DNA of 9,000 nucleotides, taken from an uncultured Haemophilus sp. Its GTDB lineage: Bacteria; Pseudomonadota; Gammaproteobacteria; Enterobacterales; Pasteurellaceae. The DNA lies in contig CABSZQ010000029.1 of the NCBI GenBank assembly GCA_902482195.1, positions 1-9,000 on the forward strand, read 5' to 3'. Below, piece by piece: positions 1-6,331 of this stretch (the first letter of the stretch is position 1; each line of letters starts with the position of its first letter). The notes beneath the pieces were generated by a model that did not search any database, was not told the DNA's origin, and was given only the letters and a program-made list of their open reading frames with translations. The position numbers and the translations under genes are program-made.

Positions 1-335
1 GCACGATCAGCTTCAGGAATATAGACCGTTTCAACTTGCTGTTCACCTACCTGCATCGCCCATTTAATGGTGCCATCTGCAGAGCGTTGCTCAACCGCCA
101 CTTCAGGTGCTTTAATTTCAGCGACCGCTTTTAATTTTTCTCGTAATTTTTTATTAATATTGGTCATATTGTCGAAGTTATCTTCGCCAAAATGATAAAT
201 CCATTTCACTAATTGATCCGCACGAAATGGTTTCTCGCCTAATTCAGCAAAAAACTCACGCATCTGCTGACGCGTTAAATCCATTAAGTTAATCTTTTTT
301 GTATTCGTTTCGGATGAAAGGGGTTGTTCTAACAT
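1..335 (-). CDS. rlmN: RlmN, dual-specificity 23S rRNA/tRNA adenine-C2 methyltransferase (N-terminal part, cut by window edge)
   Basis: RlmN is a cytoplasmic radical-SAM enzyme that methylates C2 of A2503 in 23S rRNA and of A37 in some tRNAs. Only about the first 111 codons lie in the window; the frame is open to base 1. The protein begins [20 protein letters not shown] and continues with the family's N-terminal accessory domain ([20 protein letters not shown], then [10 protein letters not shown] and KLREKL at about residues 43-67), followed by DGTIKW and [12 protein letters not shown] leading into the barrel. The catalytic CxxxCxxC motif would lie beyond the window edge. The ATG at 335-333 is chosen because a GAGG ribosome-binding sequence sits just upstream (complement of about 338-345). 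It is divergent from pbpG. The identification rests on recalled family sequence and is firm; completeness cannot be judged. Confidence 0.93.
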   Translation of the reverse strand, partial: MLEQPLSSETNTKKINLMDLTRQQMREFFAELGEKPFRADQLVKWIYHFGEDNFDNMTNINKKLREKLKAVAEIKAPEVAVEQRSADGTIKWAMQVGEQQVETVYIPEADR

Positions 336-474
336 AAAGCCTCGTTATTACACATTACGGCGATGATGTTACTCAGAATTGAGCAACAAAAAATTCGCAT
401 ATTAAAAATGAGCCGAGATTTTACAGATTTACCGACGGATAAGCTAGCAGATTTGAAAAACAAAGAAAATTTTG

Positions 475-483
475 ACCGCACTT
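475..483 (-). repeat. DNA uptake signal sequence (left arm of inverted pair)
   Basis: Perfect ACCGCACTT, the complement of the Haemophilus uptake core. On the minus strand the core is followed by the expected A/T-rich extension (CAAAATTTT). It pairs with the opposite-facing copy at 526-534. Such sites are recognised during natural transformation by pasteurellacean type IV pilus uptake machinery. Confidence 0.9.
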
Positions 484-484
484 C

Positions 485-504
485 TTTGCGATCGCTATCG
501 CAAA
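485..504. repeat. Perfect 8-bp inverted repeat between two uptake signals
   Basis: TTTGCGAT at 485-492 and ATCGCAAA at 497-504 are exact reverse complements separated by the 4 bases CGCT. The repeat lies inside the loop of the larger uptake-signal dyad (475-534). It could be a small hairpin in a transcript or a palindromic protein-binding site in the divergent promoter region. I do not recognise it as a known operator. No T-run follows in either direction at the right distance for a terminator. Confidence 0.75.
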
Positions 505-525
505 AATCAAAAAAACAAAAGAAAA

Positions 526-534
526 AAGTGCGGT
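526..534 (+). repeat. DNA uptake signal sequence (right arm of inverted pair)
   Basis: Perfect AAGTGCGGT followed by TAAAAAAC, matching the A/T-rich downstream part of the extended uptake consensus. With the copy at 475-483 it forms an inverted pair with a 42-base spacer. Confidence 0.9.
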
Positions 535-586
535 TAAAAAACTTTAAATTTTTTCTCTTTCACACATCCCAAACCCTTACAAAAAC

Positions 587-595
587 TGATAGAAT
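587..595 (+). promoter_or_regulatory. Possible extended -10 promoter element for pbpG
   Basis: TGATAGAAT reads as an extended -10 (TG, one base, then TAGAAT, 5 of 6 matches to TATAAT), 42 bases before the pbpG ATG. No good -35 hexamer lies 16-18 bases upstream, so the call depends on the TG extension. An alternative TATATT at 625-630 is too close to the start codon unless the message is leaderless. Confidence 0.35.
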
Positions 596-637
596 ACAAG
601 CTTTGTTTTATTCTCTAAGTTGGCTATATTAAAAGAT

Positions 638-1513
638 ATGTTAAAAAAAGTTCTTTCTGTATTGTGTTTAGTGCCAGCAATGGCAACGGCACAATCTTAT
701 GTCGTGTATGATTTCACCCATGATCGAGTGCTTGAAAGTAGCTCACCGAATCATGTACAACCCATCGCATCTGTCACGAAGTTAATGACTGCAAATGTGT
801 TTCTTGAAAATAATCGAAATGCAAATTGTACTGCATCGATTACTGACGACGATTACGATTACATTAAAGGCACACATACAAAATTACCAAAATACACGCC
901 AATTTCTTGTAATGAATTATTAAAAGCGATGCTTGTCCATTCTGATAACTATGCTGCTCATGCCCTTTCTCGCTCTGCGGGCATGAGTCGTTTGCAATTT
1001 ATTCAAAAAATGAATGAGAAAGCGAGAGAATTAGGTATGCGCTCTACCCGCTTTTCAGATAGCTCAGGTTTATCTGACAGTAACATTTCAAGTGTGATGG
1101 ATCTGGTTAAATTGGCTAAATACTCTCTTAACAAAGCACAAATCAAAAACCTCTCGAATATGCCAAGTGCTTTCATTCAAGCTGGCGGACGTAGCGTTTT
1201 TGTTAAAAACACCAATAAATTAGTGCGTGAAGAAGTGTTTGATGCAGCAATTAATAAAACCGGTTACATTCGCGAATCTGGCTATAATTTAGTCTTTGTG
1301 AATAAAAATCCATGTAATCGTGCGACCATTGGGGTGATCAGTTTAAATAACCATTCATCTGCGTTTCGTACTAACTTTACCAAAGGAAAATTGGAACAAT
1401 ACGGTTGTATCGCAGGGCGTAGCATGCACAACTTTACCGTTGATGAAGCCCAATATGAAGAAGGCTATGATGAAGCGGGTATGGATCGCCTAATCCAACA
1501 AGTTGGTGGTTAA
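638..1513 (+). CDS. pbpG: PbpG (PBP7-type) D-alanyl-D-alanine endopeptidase, periplasmic
   Basis: This is a low-molecular-weight penicillin-binding protein of the peptidase S11 family that cuts D-Ala-meso-DAP crosslinks in peptidoglycan in the periplasm. From the ATG at 638 it has 291 residues, close to E. coli PbpG (about 310). All three active-site motifs are present: Ser45-Val-Thr-Lys48 with the nucleophilic serine, Ser102-Asp-Asn104, and Lys207-Thr-Gly209. The N-terminus is a short signal peptide (MLKKVLSVLCLVPAMATA, cleavage expected after Ala18). I prefer this ATG to the in-frame TTG at 620 because the signal peptide then begins normally with two lysines; the ribosome-binding sequence is weak in both cases. 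Four cysteines in the mature part (64, 91, 226, 257) could form two disulfides. It appears monocistronic, with a terminator directly downstream. Family assignment is firm; endopeptidase rather than carboxypeptidase specificity is inferred from PBP7 resemblance. Confidence 0.92.
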   Translation: MLKKVLSVLCLVPAMATAQSYVVYDFTHDRVLESSSPNHVQPIASVTKLMTANVFLENNRNANCTASITDDDYDYIKGTHTKLPKYTPISCNELLKAMLVHSDNYAAHALSRSAGMSRLQFIQKMNEKARELGMRSTRFSDSSGLSDSNISSVMDLVKLAKYSLNKAQIKNLSNMPSAFIQAGGRSVFVKNTNKLVREEVFDAAINKTGYIRESGYNLVFVNKNPCNRATIGVISLNNHSSAFRTNFTKGKLEQYGCIAGRSMHNFTVDEAQYEEGYDEAGMDRLIQQVGG

Positions 1514-1520
1514 TCATTTC

Positions 1521-1560
1521 AAAAAGAGCGGTCAATTTTGCACAAAATTTTCCGCTTTTT
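1521..1560 (+). terminator. Hairpin terminator after pbpG built on a degenerate uptake signal
   Basis: Bases 1527-1531 (AGCGG) pair with 1552-1556 (CCGCT). An inner AATTTT/AAAATT stem (1534-1539 with 1544-1549) closes a 4-base loop, with a two-base mismatch between the two stems. The hairpin ends in TTTTT (1556-1560). The left arm includes AAGAGCGGT (1524-1532), one base off the uptake core. It begins 7 bases after the pbpG stop codon. Confidence 0.65.
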
Positions 1561-1582
1561 AATTTTAATTGCCTATGGATTT

Positions 1583-1601
1583 GATAATTATTTTCATTTG
1601 A
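1583..1601 (+). promoter_or_regulatory. Fur-box-like operator upstream of sitABCD
   Basis: GATAATTATTTTCATTTGA matches the classical 19-bp Fur consensus (GATAATGATAATCATTATC) at 13 of 19 positions by hand count and overlaps the proposed -35 element, a position suited to repression. A second partial match, with an exact ATCATTAT right half, lies near 1634-1652. Iron control through Fur is known for homologous yfe/sit operons; here it is inferred from sequence only. Confidence 0.5.
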
Positions 1602-1625
1602 AAAACTTATAAAAAATGGTATTAT
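1598..1625 (+). promoter_or_regulatory. Candidate sigma-70 promoter of the sitABCD operon
   Basis: TTGAAA (1598-1603) and TATTAT (1620-1625) are separated by 16 bases, and the -10 lies 41 bases before the sitA ATG. A second -10-like TAGAAT occurs at 1630-1635. The -35 overlaps the Fur-box-like sequence. A strong ribosome-binding sequence AAGGAG (1656-1661) follows, 5 bases before the ATG. Confidence 0.5.
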
Positions 1626-1666
1626 TCTGTAGAATGCTAATCAATCATTATTTTTAAGGAGATCTC

Positions 1667-2548
1667 ATGAAGCATTTATTTAAAAGCCTATCTGTTATCG
1701 CTCTAGGTTTGGCTGCTTTACAAGCCGAAGCGAAATTTAAAGTGGTGACCACATTTACGGTTATTCAGGATATCGCACAAAATGTTGCGGGCGATGCCGC
1801 GACGGTGGAATCTATCACCAAACCTGGTGCAGAAATTCACGAGTATGAACCAACCCCTAAAGATATTGTAAAAGCTCAATCTGCTGATTTAATTTTATGG
1901 AACGGATTAAATTTAGAGCGTTGGTTTGAGCGTTTCTTCCAAAATATCAAAGACAAACCAGCCGTTGTGGTAACCGAAGGCATCACACCACTTTCTATTT
2001 ATGAAGGCCCTTATAAAGATGCGCCTAACCCACACGCTTGGATGTCGCCATCTAATGCGTTGATTTACGTAGAAAATATTAAAAATGCATTAGTTAAATA
2101 CGATCCGCAAAATGCTGATACTTATCAAAAAAATGCAGCGGCGTATGCAGAAAAAATCAAACAGCTCGATAAACCTTTACGTGAAAAACTCGCACAAATT
2201 CCCGCTGACCAACGTTGGTTAGTGACCAGTGAAGGCGCCTTTAGTTATTTAGCAAAAGATTACGATCTCAAAGAAGGCTATTTATGGCCAATTAACGCTG
2301 AACAACAAGGTACGCCTCAACAAGTGCGTAAACTTATCGATTTAGTGAAAAAAAATCATATTCCAGTGGTATTTAGTGAAAGTACTGTGTCAGCCAAACC
2401 AGCTCAACAGGTAGCGAAAGAAAGCGGTGCCAAATACGGTGGCGTGCTTTATGTCGATTCCCTTTCTGCTGCTGATGGCCCTGTACCGACTTATATTGAC
2501 TTACTGAATGTCACTGTATCCACCATAGTCAAAGGATTTGAAAAATAA
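1667..2548 (+). CDS. sitA: SitA/YfeA, periplasmic Mn2+/Fe2+-binding protein of metal ABC transporter
   Basis: This is a cluster A-I (ZnuA/PsaA-type) solute-binding protein that captures Mn2+ or Fe2+ in the periplasm and delivers it to SitCD. The 293-residue length is typical. The N-terminus is a signal peptide ending in AEA, with cleavage expected after Ala22. The four metal ligands of the PsaA/SitA type are visible: His58 (AEIHEYEP), His123 (NPHAWMSP), Glu189 (TSEGAFSY) and Asp264 (YVDSLS). The glutamate ligand and the absence of a His/Asp-rich loop favour Mn/Fe over zinc. The ATG is preceded by AAGGAG. Its TAA overlaps the sitB ATG by one base, so the two are translationally linked. It heads an operon with a Fur-like operator. 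The alternative name yfeA applies to the same family; older annotations call it FimA/adhesin-like. Confidence 0.95.
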   Translation: MKHLFKSLSVIALGLAALQAEAKFKVVTTFTVIQDIAQNVAGDAATVESITKPGAEIHEYEPTPKDIVKAQSADLILWNGLNLERWFERFFQNIKDKPAVVVTEGITPLSIYEGPYKDAPNPHAWMSPSNALIYVENIKNALVKYDPQNADTYQKNAAAYAEKIKQLDKPLREKLAQIPADQRWLVTSEGAFSYLAKDYDLKEGYLWPINAEQQGTPQQVRKLIDLVKKNHIPVVFSESTVSAKPAQQVAKESGAKYGGVLYVDSLSAADGPVPTYIDLLNVTVSTIVKGFEK

Positions 2549-3444
2549 TGACTGAACTTTCCGCTTCGATTTTCGTTAATGATGTAACTGTACGTTACAA
2601 CAACGGGCACACTGCAATTTATGATGTTACCTTTGCATTACAAGGGGGAACAATCTGTGCTCTTGTCGGCGTAAATGGGAGCGGAAAATCAACGCTATTC
2701 AAAAGCATCATGGGCTTAATCAAGCCACAGCAAGGCAATATTGCGCTTTGTGGTTTGCCAATTAATCGAGCGTTGAAACAAAATTTGGTTGCCTATGTGC
2801 CGCAAGCGGAAGAAGTCGATTGGCAATTTCCAGTCTCCGTTTATGATGTTGTCATGATGGGGCGTTATGGCTATATGAACTTTTTGCGTATTCCAAAGGC
2901 TGAAGACAAACAAAAAGTGTTCGAGGCGATGCAACGAGTAAACATCGAGCATTTAGCTGAACGACAAATCGGCGAGCTTTCTGGTGGACAGAAAAAACGC
3001 GTATTTTTGGCTCGAGCATTAGCACAACAAAGTAAGATTATCTTACTCGATGAGCCTTTTACAGGCGTAGATGTTAAAACTGAAAATGCTATTGTGGAAC
3101 TCCTTCGCCAATTACGTGCTGAAGGCCATTTAATTTTAGTCTCTACCCACAATTTAGGCTCTGTACCAGACTTCTGTGACCAAGTGGTGATGATTAACCG
3201 TACTGTGATTGCAGCGGGTAAAACAGAAGATACATTTAATCAGCATAATTTGGAAAAAGTCTTTGGTGGTGTATTACGACACATCAAATTATTAGGTGAA
3301 GATCTGCATAATGATGAAGATAAACGTGCTGTCACCGTGCTTACGGATGATGAACGTCCTGTTGTCTTCTATGGCGAAACCAAAAATGATCCGCCCGCAA
3401 CGGCTGTAAAATCCTGTCGTCTGCCTCCGTCTGACAAGGAATAA
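2548..3444 (+). CDS. sitB: SitB/YfeB, ATPase subunit of Mn2+/Fe2+ ABC transporter
   Basis: This cytoplasmic ABC ATPase (298 residues) powers the SitCD permease. Visible motifs in order: Walker [10 protein letters not shown] (41-49), Q-loop Gln86 in [10 protein letters not shown], signature LSGGQ (144-148), Walker B IILLDEP (164-170) with catalytic Glu169, and H-loop His201 (STHN). After the nucleotide-binding domain (to about residue 240) a charged C-terminal tail contains [20 protein letters not shown] and ends in a Cys/Pro-containing segment; similar tails occur in Yfe/SitB-type ATPases as I recall. The start codon overlaps the sitA stop (TAATG), and sitC begins 3 bases after its TAA. An AAGGA just before the stop serves as the sitC ribosome-binding sequence. 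Confidence 0.95.
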   Translation: MTELSASIFVNDVTVRYNNGHTAIYDVTFALQGGTICALVGVNGSGKSTLFKSIMGLIKPQQGNIALCGLPINRALKQNLVAYVPQAEEVDWQFPVSVYDVVMMGRYGYMNFLRIPKAEDKQKVFEAMQRVNIEHLAERQIGELSGGQKKRVFLARALAQQSKIILLDEPFTGVDVKTENAIVELLRQLRAEGHLILVSTHNLGSVPDFCDQVVMINRTVIAAGKTEDTFNQHNLEKVFGGVLRHIKLLGEDLHNDEDKRAVTVLTDDERPVVFYGETKNDPPATAVKSCRLPPSDKE

Positions 3445-3447
3445 GTC

Positions 3448-4299
3448 ATGCTTGAATATTTACTGGAACCTTTCTCCTATGAATATATGCAAAAAGCCAT
3501 GTGGATAAGTGCCGCAGTTGGTGGCATTTGTGCCTTTCTTTCTGCCTATTTAATGTTGAAAGGCTGGTCATTAATTGGCGACGCACTCTCTCATTCCGTG
3601 GTTCCGGGTGTGGCGATAGCTTATGCCTTTTCACTCCCCTATGCTTTAGGTGCTTTTTTTGCCGGAATTTTAGCCGCACTTTCCATTTTATGGATCAAGT
3701 CCATTTCTAAACTCAAAGAAGATGCCGTTATCGGCTTTATTTTCAGCACATTCTTTGCCTTGGGATTGTTGATTATTTCTCTGAATCCAACTTCAATAAA
3801 TGTGCAAAACATCATTCTCGGTAATATCCTCGGGATTGCCGATGAAGATATTTATCAAGTAGCTATCATTATGTTGATTTGCTTGGTCTTATTGCTTATT
3901 TTTTGGAAGGATCTGTTATTGATTTTTTTTGATGAAACGCAAGCAATTACAGTTGGACTTTCACCACTGTTTTACAAAGTTCTCTTTTTTACACTCTTGA
4001 GTGCTTGTGTCGTTGCGGCATTACAAACTGTCGGGGCGATTTTGGTGATTGCGATGGTAATCACACCAGGCGCAACCGCTTATTTACTTACTGACAAGTT
4101 CAAAACTCTGATCAAAATTGCCGTAGCATTAGGGGCAATCACTGGTTTCGTCGGTGTCTATTTAAGCTATTATCTGGATGGCGCAACAGGTGGTGTCATC
4201 GTAACATTACAAACTTTGTTATTCTTACTGGCGTTTCTATTCTCACCCAAATACGGATTAATCAGTCAAAAACGACGTAAGGCGGTGGTTCATGACTGA
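3448..4299 (+). CDS. sitC: SitC/YfeC, inner-membrane permease subunit of Mn2+/Fe2+ ABC transporter
   Basis: This is an ABC-3 family permease of 283 residues, almost wholly hydrophobic, with about eight predicted membrane helices. The conserved WSLIGDALSHSVVPG segment (40-54) carries Asp45 and His49, which correspond to the metal-gating Asp/His pair of PsaC-type permeases. The cytoplasmic loop FDETQAITVGL (161-171) is the coupling segment expected to contact SitB. Helix-rich VGAILVIAMVITPGATAYLL (195-214) is typical of the family. The last 8 bases overlap the start of sitD. It contains T-runs of 7 (3654-3660) and 8 (3923-3930) bases but the frame is intact. It is paralogous to SitD, and the two likely form a heterodimeric channel. 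Confidence 0.95.
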   Translation: MLEYLLEPFSYEYMQKAMWISAAVGGICAFLSAYLMLKGWSLIGDALSHSVVPGVAIAYAFSLPYALGAFFAGILAALSILWIKSISKLKEDAVIGFIFSTFFALGLLIISLNPTSINVQNIILGNILGIADEDIYQVAIIMLICLVLLLIFWKDLLLIFFDETQAITVGLSPLFYKVLFFTLLSACVVAALQTVGAILVIAMVITPGATAYLLTDKFKTLIKIAVALGAITGFVGVYLSYYLDGATGGVIVTLQTLLFLLAFLFSPKYGLISQKRRKAVVHD

Positions 4300-5125
4300 G
4301 ATGTTCGCCATTTTCGTTGAGCCATTTCAATTTGCCTTCATGCAAAATGCGCTACTCACGGCATTAGTGGTTGCCGTCATTTGTGCACTACTCTCCTGCT
4401 ATTTGGTTTTGAAAGGTTGGTCATTAATGGGCGATGCCATTTCTCATGCCGTCTTACCAGGTATTGTATTAGCTTTTCTAGCCGGTATTCCATTAGTGAT
4501 TGGAGCCTTTGTCTCAGGTATTGCCTGCGCCTTAGGGGTAGGTTATTTAAAAGAAAACAGCCGTATCAAAGAAGATACCGCGATGGGGATTGTATTTTCA
4601 GGGATGTTTGCCATTGGTTTGGTGCTGTTCACTAAAATCCAAACCTCACAACACCTCACACACATCTTATTCGGTAACGTATTGGGTGTAAGCCGACAAG
4701 AGCTGATACAAACGGCTATCATCGCCTTGATCATTTTTATTTTGCTTGGCTTAAAACGTCGTGATTTTCTGCTTTATTGCTTTGATCCGAGCCATGCTCG
4801 CGTTGCGGGTCTCTCGCCTAAATTATTGCATTATGGCTTGCTCACATTACTCGCTCTCACTATTGTGAGTACGATGCAAGTCGTTGGGGTTATTTTGGTC
4901 GTAGCGATGCTAATTGCACCGGGCATCACTGCGCTAACACTGACCAATCGCTTCGATAAGATGCTTATTATCGCAATCATCAGCGCTGTAACTGCAAGTC
5001 TATTAGGCGTGCTACTTAGCTATCATTTTGATGCATCCACTGGTGCATGCATTATTTTGTTACAGGCAGCATTCTTCTTAATAGCATTAATTTATAGCAA
5101 AATAAAAGTGCGGTTAAATTTCTAA
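4292..5125 (+). CDS. sitD: SitD/YfeD, second inner-membrane permease subunit of Mn2+/Fe2+ ABC transporter
   Basis: This ABC-3 family permease (277 residues) is a paralogue of SitC: WSLMGDAISHAVLPG (43-57) with Asp48 and His52, the coupling-loop region FDPSHARVAGL (164-174), and VGVILVVAMLIAPGITALTL (198-217) align directly with SitC. About eight membrane helices are expected. The ATG at 4292 is chosen over the one at 4301 because AAGG at 4279-4282 is well placed; it overlaps the sitC end by 8 bases. The final codons (KVRL) are written across a perfect uptake signal (5106-5114), and the operon terminator starts 2 bases after the TAA. It is the last gene of the operon. Confidence 0.95.
   Translation: MTEMFAIFVEPFQFAFMQNALLTALVVAVICALLSCYLVLKGWSLMGDAISHAVLPGIVLAFLAGIPLVIGAFVSGIACALGVGYLKENSRIKEDTAMGIVFSGMFAIGLVLFTKIQTSQHLTHILFGNVLGVSRQELIQTAIIALIIFILLGLKRRDFLLYCFDPSHARVAGLSPKLLHYGLLTLLALTIVSTMQVVGVILVVAMLIAPGITALTLTNRFDKMLIIAIISAVTASLLGVLLSYHFDASTGACIILLQAAFFLIALIYSKIKVRLNF
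5106..5114 (+). repeat. DNA uptake signal sequence inside the 3' end of sitD
   Basis: Perfect AAGTGCGGT followed by TAAATTTC, a good extended match. It encodes part of the SitD C-terminal KVRL and lies four codons before the stop, where coding constraint is probably low. Confidence 0.9.
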
Positions 5126-5127
5126 AT

Positions 5128-5157
5128 AAAAAAGCTAACATTTCTGTTAGCTTTTTT
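5128..5157. terminator. Bidirectional rho-independent terminator between sitD and rlmC
   Basis: AAAAAAGCTAACA (5128-5140) and TGTTAGCTTTTTT (5145-5157) are perfect reverse complements (13 bp) around the 4-base loop TTTC. The A-run and T-run sit on opposite sides, so the hairpin has a U-tract in both directions. It fills nearly the whole 33-base gap between the convergent stop codons of sitD and rlmC and should end both transcripts. Confidence 0.93.
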
Positions 5158-5158
5158 G

Positions 5159-6331
5159 TTAACCATTGCGTTTTAATAATATCAGTGTTTCATAATGTGC
5201 TGTATGCGGGAACATATCAAATAATTGAATTTGAGTAAGCTTATAACTAGTCAGGTGTTGCAAATCTTTTCCCATGGAAATCGCGTTACAGCTGGAATAA
5301 AGAATAAAGTGCGGTTGCATTTCATTGAGAAACTCAGCGAGTTCCTTTCCGATACCTCGACGAGGCGGATTGACGATCACCAAATCAGGGATGTTTTCAT
5401 CTTGTGTTAAAGCAAAATTAGCCGCATCCAAAGATTGGAATTTAACATTGTTTAGCCCTAACACCTGAGCGGATTGAGTCGCCGCTTGAATAGCAGATGG
5501 AGAAATTTCAATCCCGATCAATTCCACTTCTTGTTGATGTTTATCCTGTAAAGCTTTAGCACAATGAAGTCCAAAACCACCTGCTCCACAAAAGAGATCC
5601 CAAAGTTTAGTAATCGGCAAATCTTGCACCCAATCTTGCGCCGTTGCATATAATCCTTGTGCTACTAGTGGGTTCGTTTGAAAGAAACCTTGAGGGCGAA
5701 TAAAGAGCGGAATACCATTAAAACTTTCCAATAAAGTATGTTGGTTCGTCAAAAAGATTTCTTTCTCACCTTCTAAGATCGCTGCATGTTGGGGTTGGAT
5801 ATTCACACTCACCACTTCAAGTTGTGGTAATTTTTCCAATAGCCCTGCAAATTCACGTTGAATTAACGGCAATTTAGTTTCTGAACGTAATACAAAACGC
5901 AACATCAATTTTTTTGTATGTTGGCTTTCTGTGAGCAGAATATATTTGAGCTCACCTTTTTGCTTAGCCACGTTATAAGGGACTAAACCCGCACGGCCAA
6001 TAAAATCTTTTAGAATCGGAAAGAGTTCAGCAAAGCGTTGCGGATAAATCGGACAATCACATAAATCCACCGCACTTTGTGGATCATTCGAGTCTTGTAA
6101 AATACCTAAAATGGGACGTTCCACCGCGCCACTTACAACCATTTTCGCTTTATTACGAAAGGCAGTCTCGGAGGAATAAAAAGGCGGATGCCAAATTAAA
6201 TTATCACAATCTAATTTGGCAAGTTGTTGTTTTAGATGCTCTTCTTTCTTGGCGAGTTGCTGTTCATAAGGCATTTCAAGCCATTGACAAGAACGGCAAT
6301 TGCCTTTTTGATAATGATAGCAATCAATCAT
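5159..6331 (-). CDS. rlmC: RlmC (RumB), 23S rRNA (uracil-747-C5)-methyltransferase
   Basis: This SAM-dependent, iron-sulfur-containing RNA m5U methyltransferase (390 residues; E. coli RlmC is about 375) belongs to the TrmA/RlmD family. The N-terminus [17 protein letters not shown] matches RlmC rather than TrmA or RlmD, which carries a TRAM domain first. Cys4, Cys12 and Cys15, with Cys91 or Cys93 (DLCDCPIY), are the likely 4Fe-4S ligands. The methyltransferase core shows the SAM motif LFCGAGG (246-252), NPPRRG (321-326), the catalytic nucleophile Cys348 in YSSCNA, and the general-base Glu381 in HYETL. The start overlaps the nagZ stop (ATGA), with no strong ribosome-binding sequence, so translation is probably coupled to nagZ. 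It is last in the hinT-ycfL-nagZ-rlmC group. Two uptake signals lie within it. Confidence 0.93.
   Translation of the reverse strand: MIDCYHYQKGNCRSCQWLEMPYEQQLAKKEEHLKQQLAKLDCDNLIWHPPFYSSETAFRNKAKMVVSGAVERPILGILQDSNDPQSAVDLCDCPIYPQRFAELFPILKDFIGRAGLVPYNVAKQKGELKYILLTESQHTKKLMLRFVLRSETKLPLIQREFAGLLEKLPQLEVVSVNIQPQHAAILEGEKEIFLTNQHTLLESFNGIPLFIRPQGFFQTNPLVAQGLYATAQDWVQDLPITKLWDLFCGAGGFGLHCAKALQDKHQQEVELIGIEISPSAIQAATQSAQVLGLNNVKFQSLDAANFALTQDENIPDLVIVNPPRRGIGKELAEFLNEMQPHFILYSSCNAISMGKDLQHLTSYKLTQIQLFDMFPHTAHYETLILLKRNG
5307..5315 (+). repeat. DNA uptake signal sequence in rlmC
   Basis: Perfect AAGTGCGGT within rlmC. On the coding strand it contributes to Pro-His-Phe (residues 340-342), 6 residues before the catalytic Cys348. 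Confidence 0.85.
6069..6077 (-). repeat. DNA uptake signal sequence in rlmC (opposite orientation)
   Basis: Perfect ACCGCACTT. On the rlmC coding strand it is read as Ser-Ala-Val (residues 86-88), a common frame for uptake signals inside pasteurellacean genes. Confidence 0.85.

Larger units (their letters stand above)
336..637. other. Divergent intergenic region between rlmN and pbpG
   Basis: This 302-base A+T-rich gap must hold the promoters of both rlmN (minus) and pbpG (plus). It contains two inverted uptake signals (475-483 and 526-534) flanking a perfect 8-bp inverted repeat (485-504), an A-rich tract (about 501-527) and an extended -10-like sequence at 587-595. An 89-codon open frame starting at 363 is Lys/Ser-rich, shows no recognisable domain, covers both uptake signals and runs into the pbpG signal peptide; I do not regard it as a gene. 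I saw no clear sigma-70 promoter for rlmN and no RNA gene. Confidence 0.7.

Noticed and set aside
488..495. GCGATCGC octamer as a cyanobacterial HIP1-type repeat
   Set aside because: Single occurrence noticed, in a clearly pasteurellacean context; it is simply part of the local inverted repeat.
363..632. An 89-codon plus-strand open frame before pbpG
   Set aside because: Low-complexity Lys/Ser-rich product with no recognisable domain, no clear ribosome-binding site, covers two uptake signals and a palindrome, and runs through the proposed pbpG promoter. Most likely chance.
620..637. TTG at 620 as the pbpG start
   Set aside because: It would put MAILKD ahead of the normal signal peptide; the ATG at 638 gives a standard lysine-led signal sequence and no better ribosome-binding site supports the TTG.
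1667..2548. SitA as an adhesin (FimA-like)
   Set aside because: Historic naming only; the four metal ligands and the linked ATPase and permease genes show a transport solute-binding protein.
3923..3930. Run of eight T in sitC (also seven T at 3654-3660 and eight A in sitA at 2348-2355) as phase-variable tracts
   Set aside because: Short for homopolymer phase variation in Haemophilus, located in conserved transport genes with intact frames, and common by chance in A+T-rich coding DNA.
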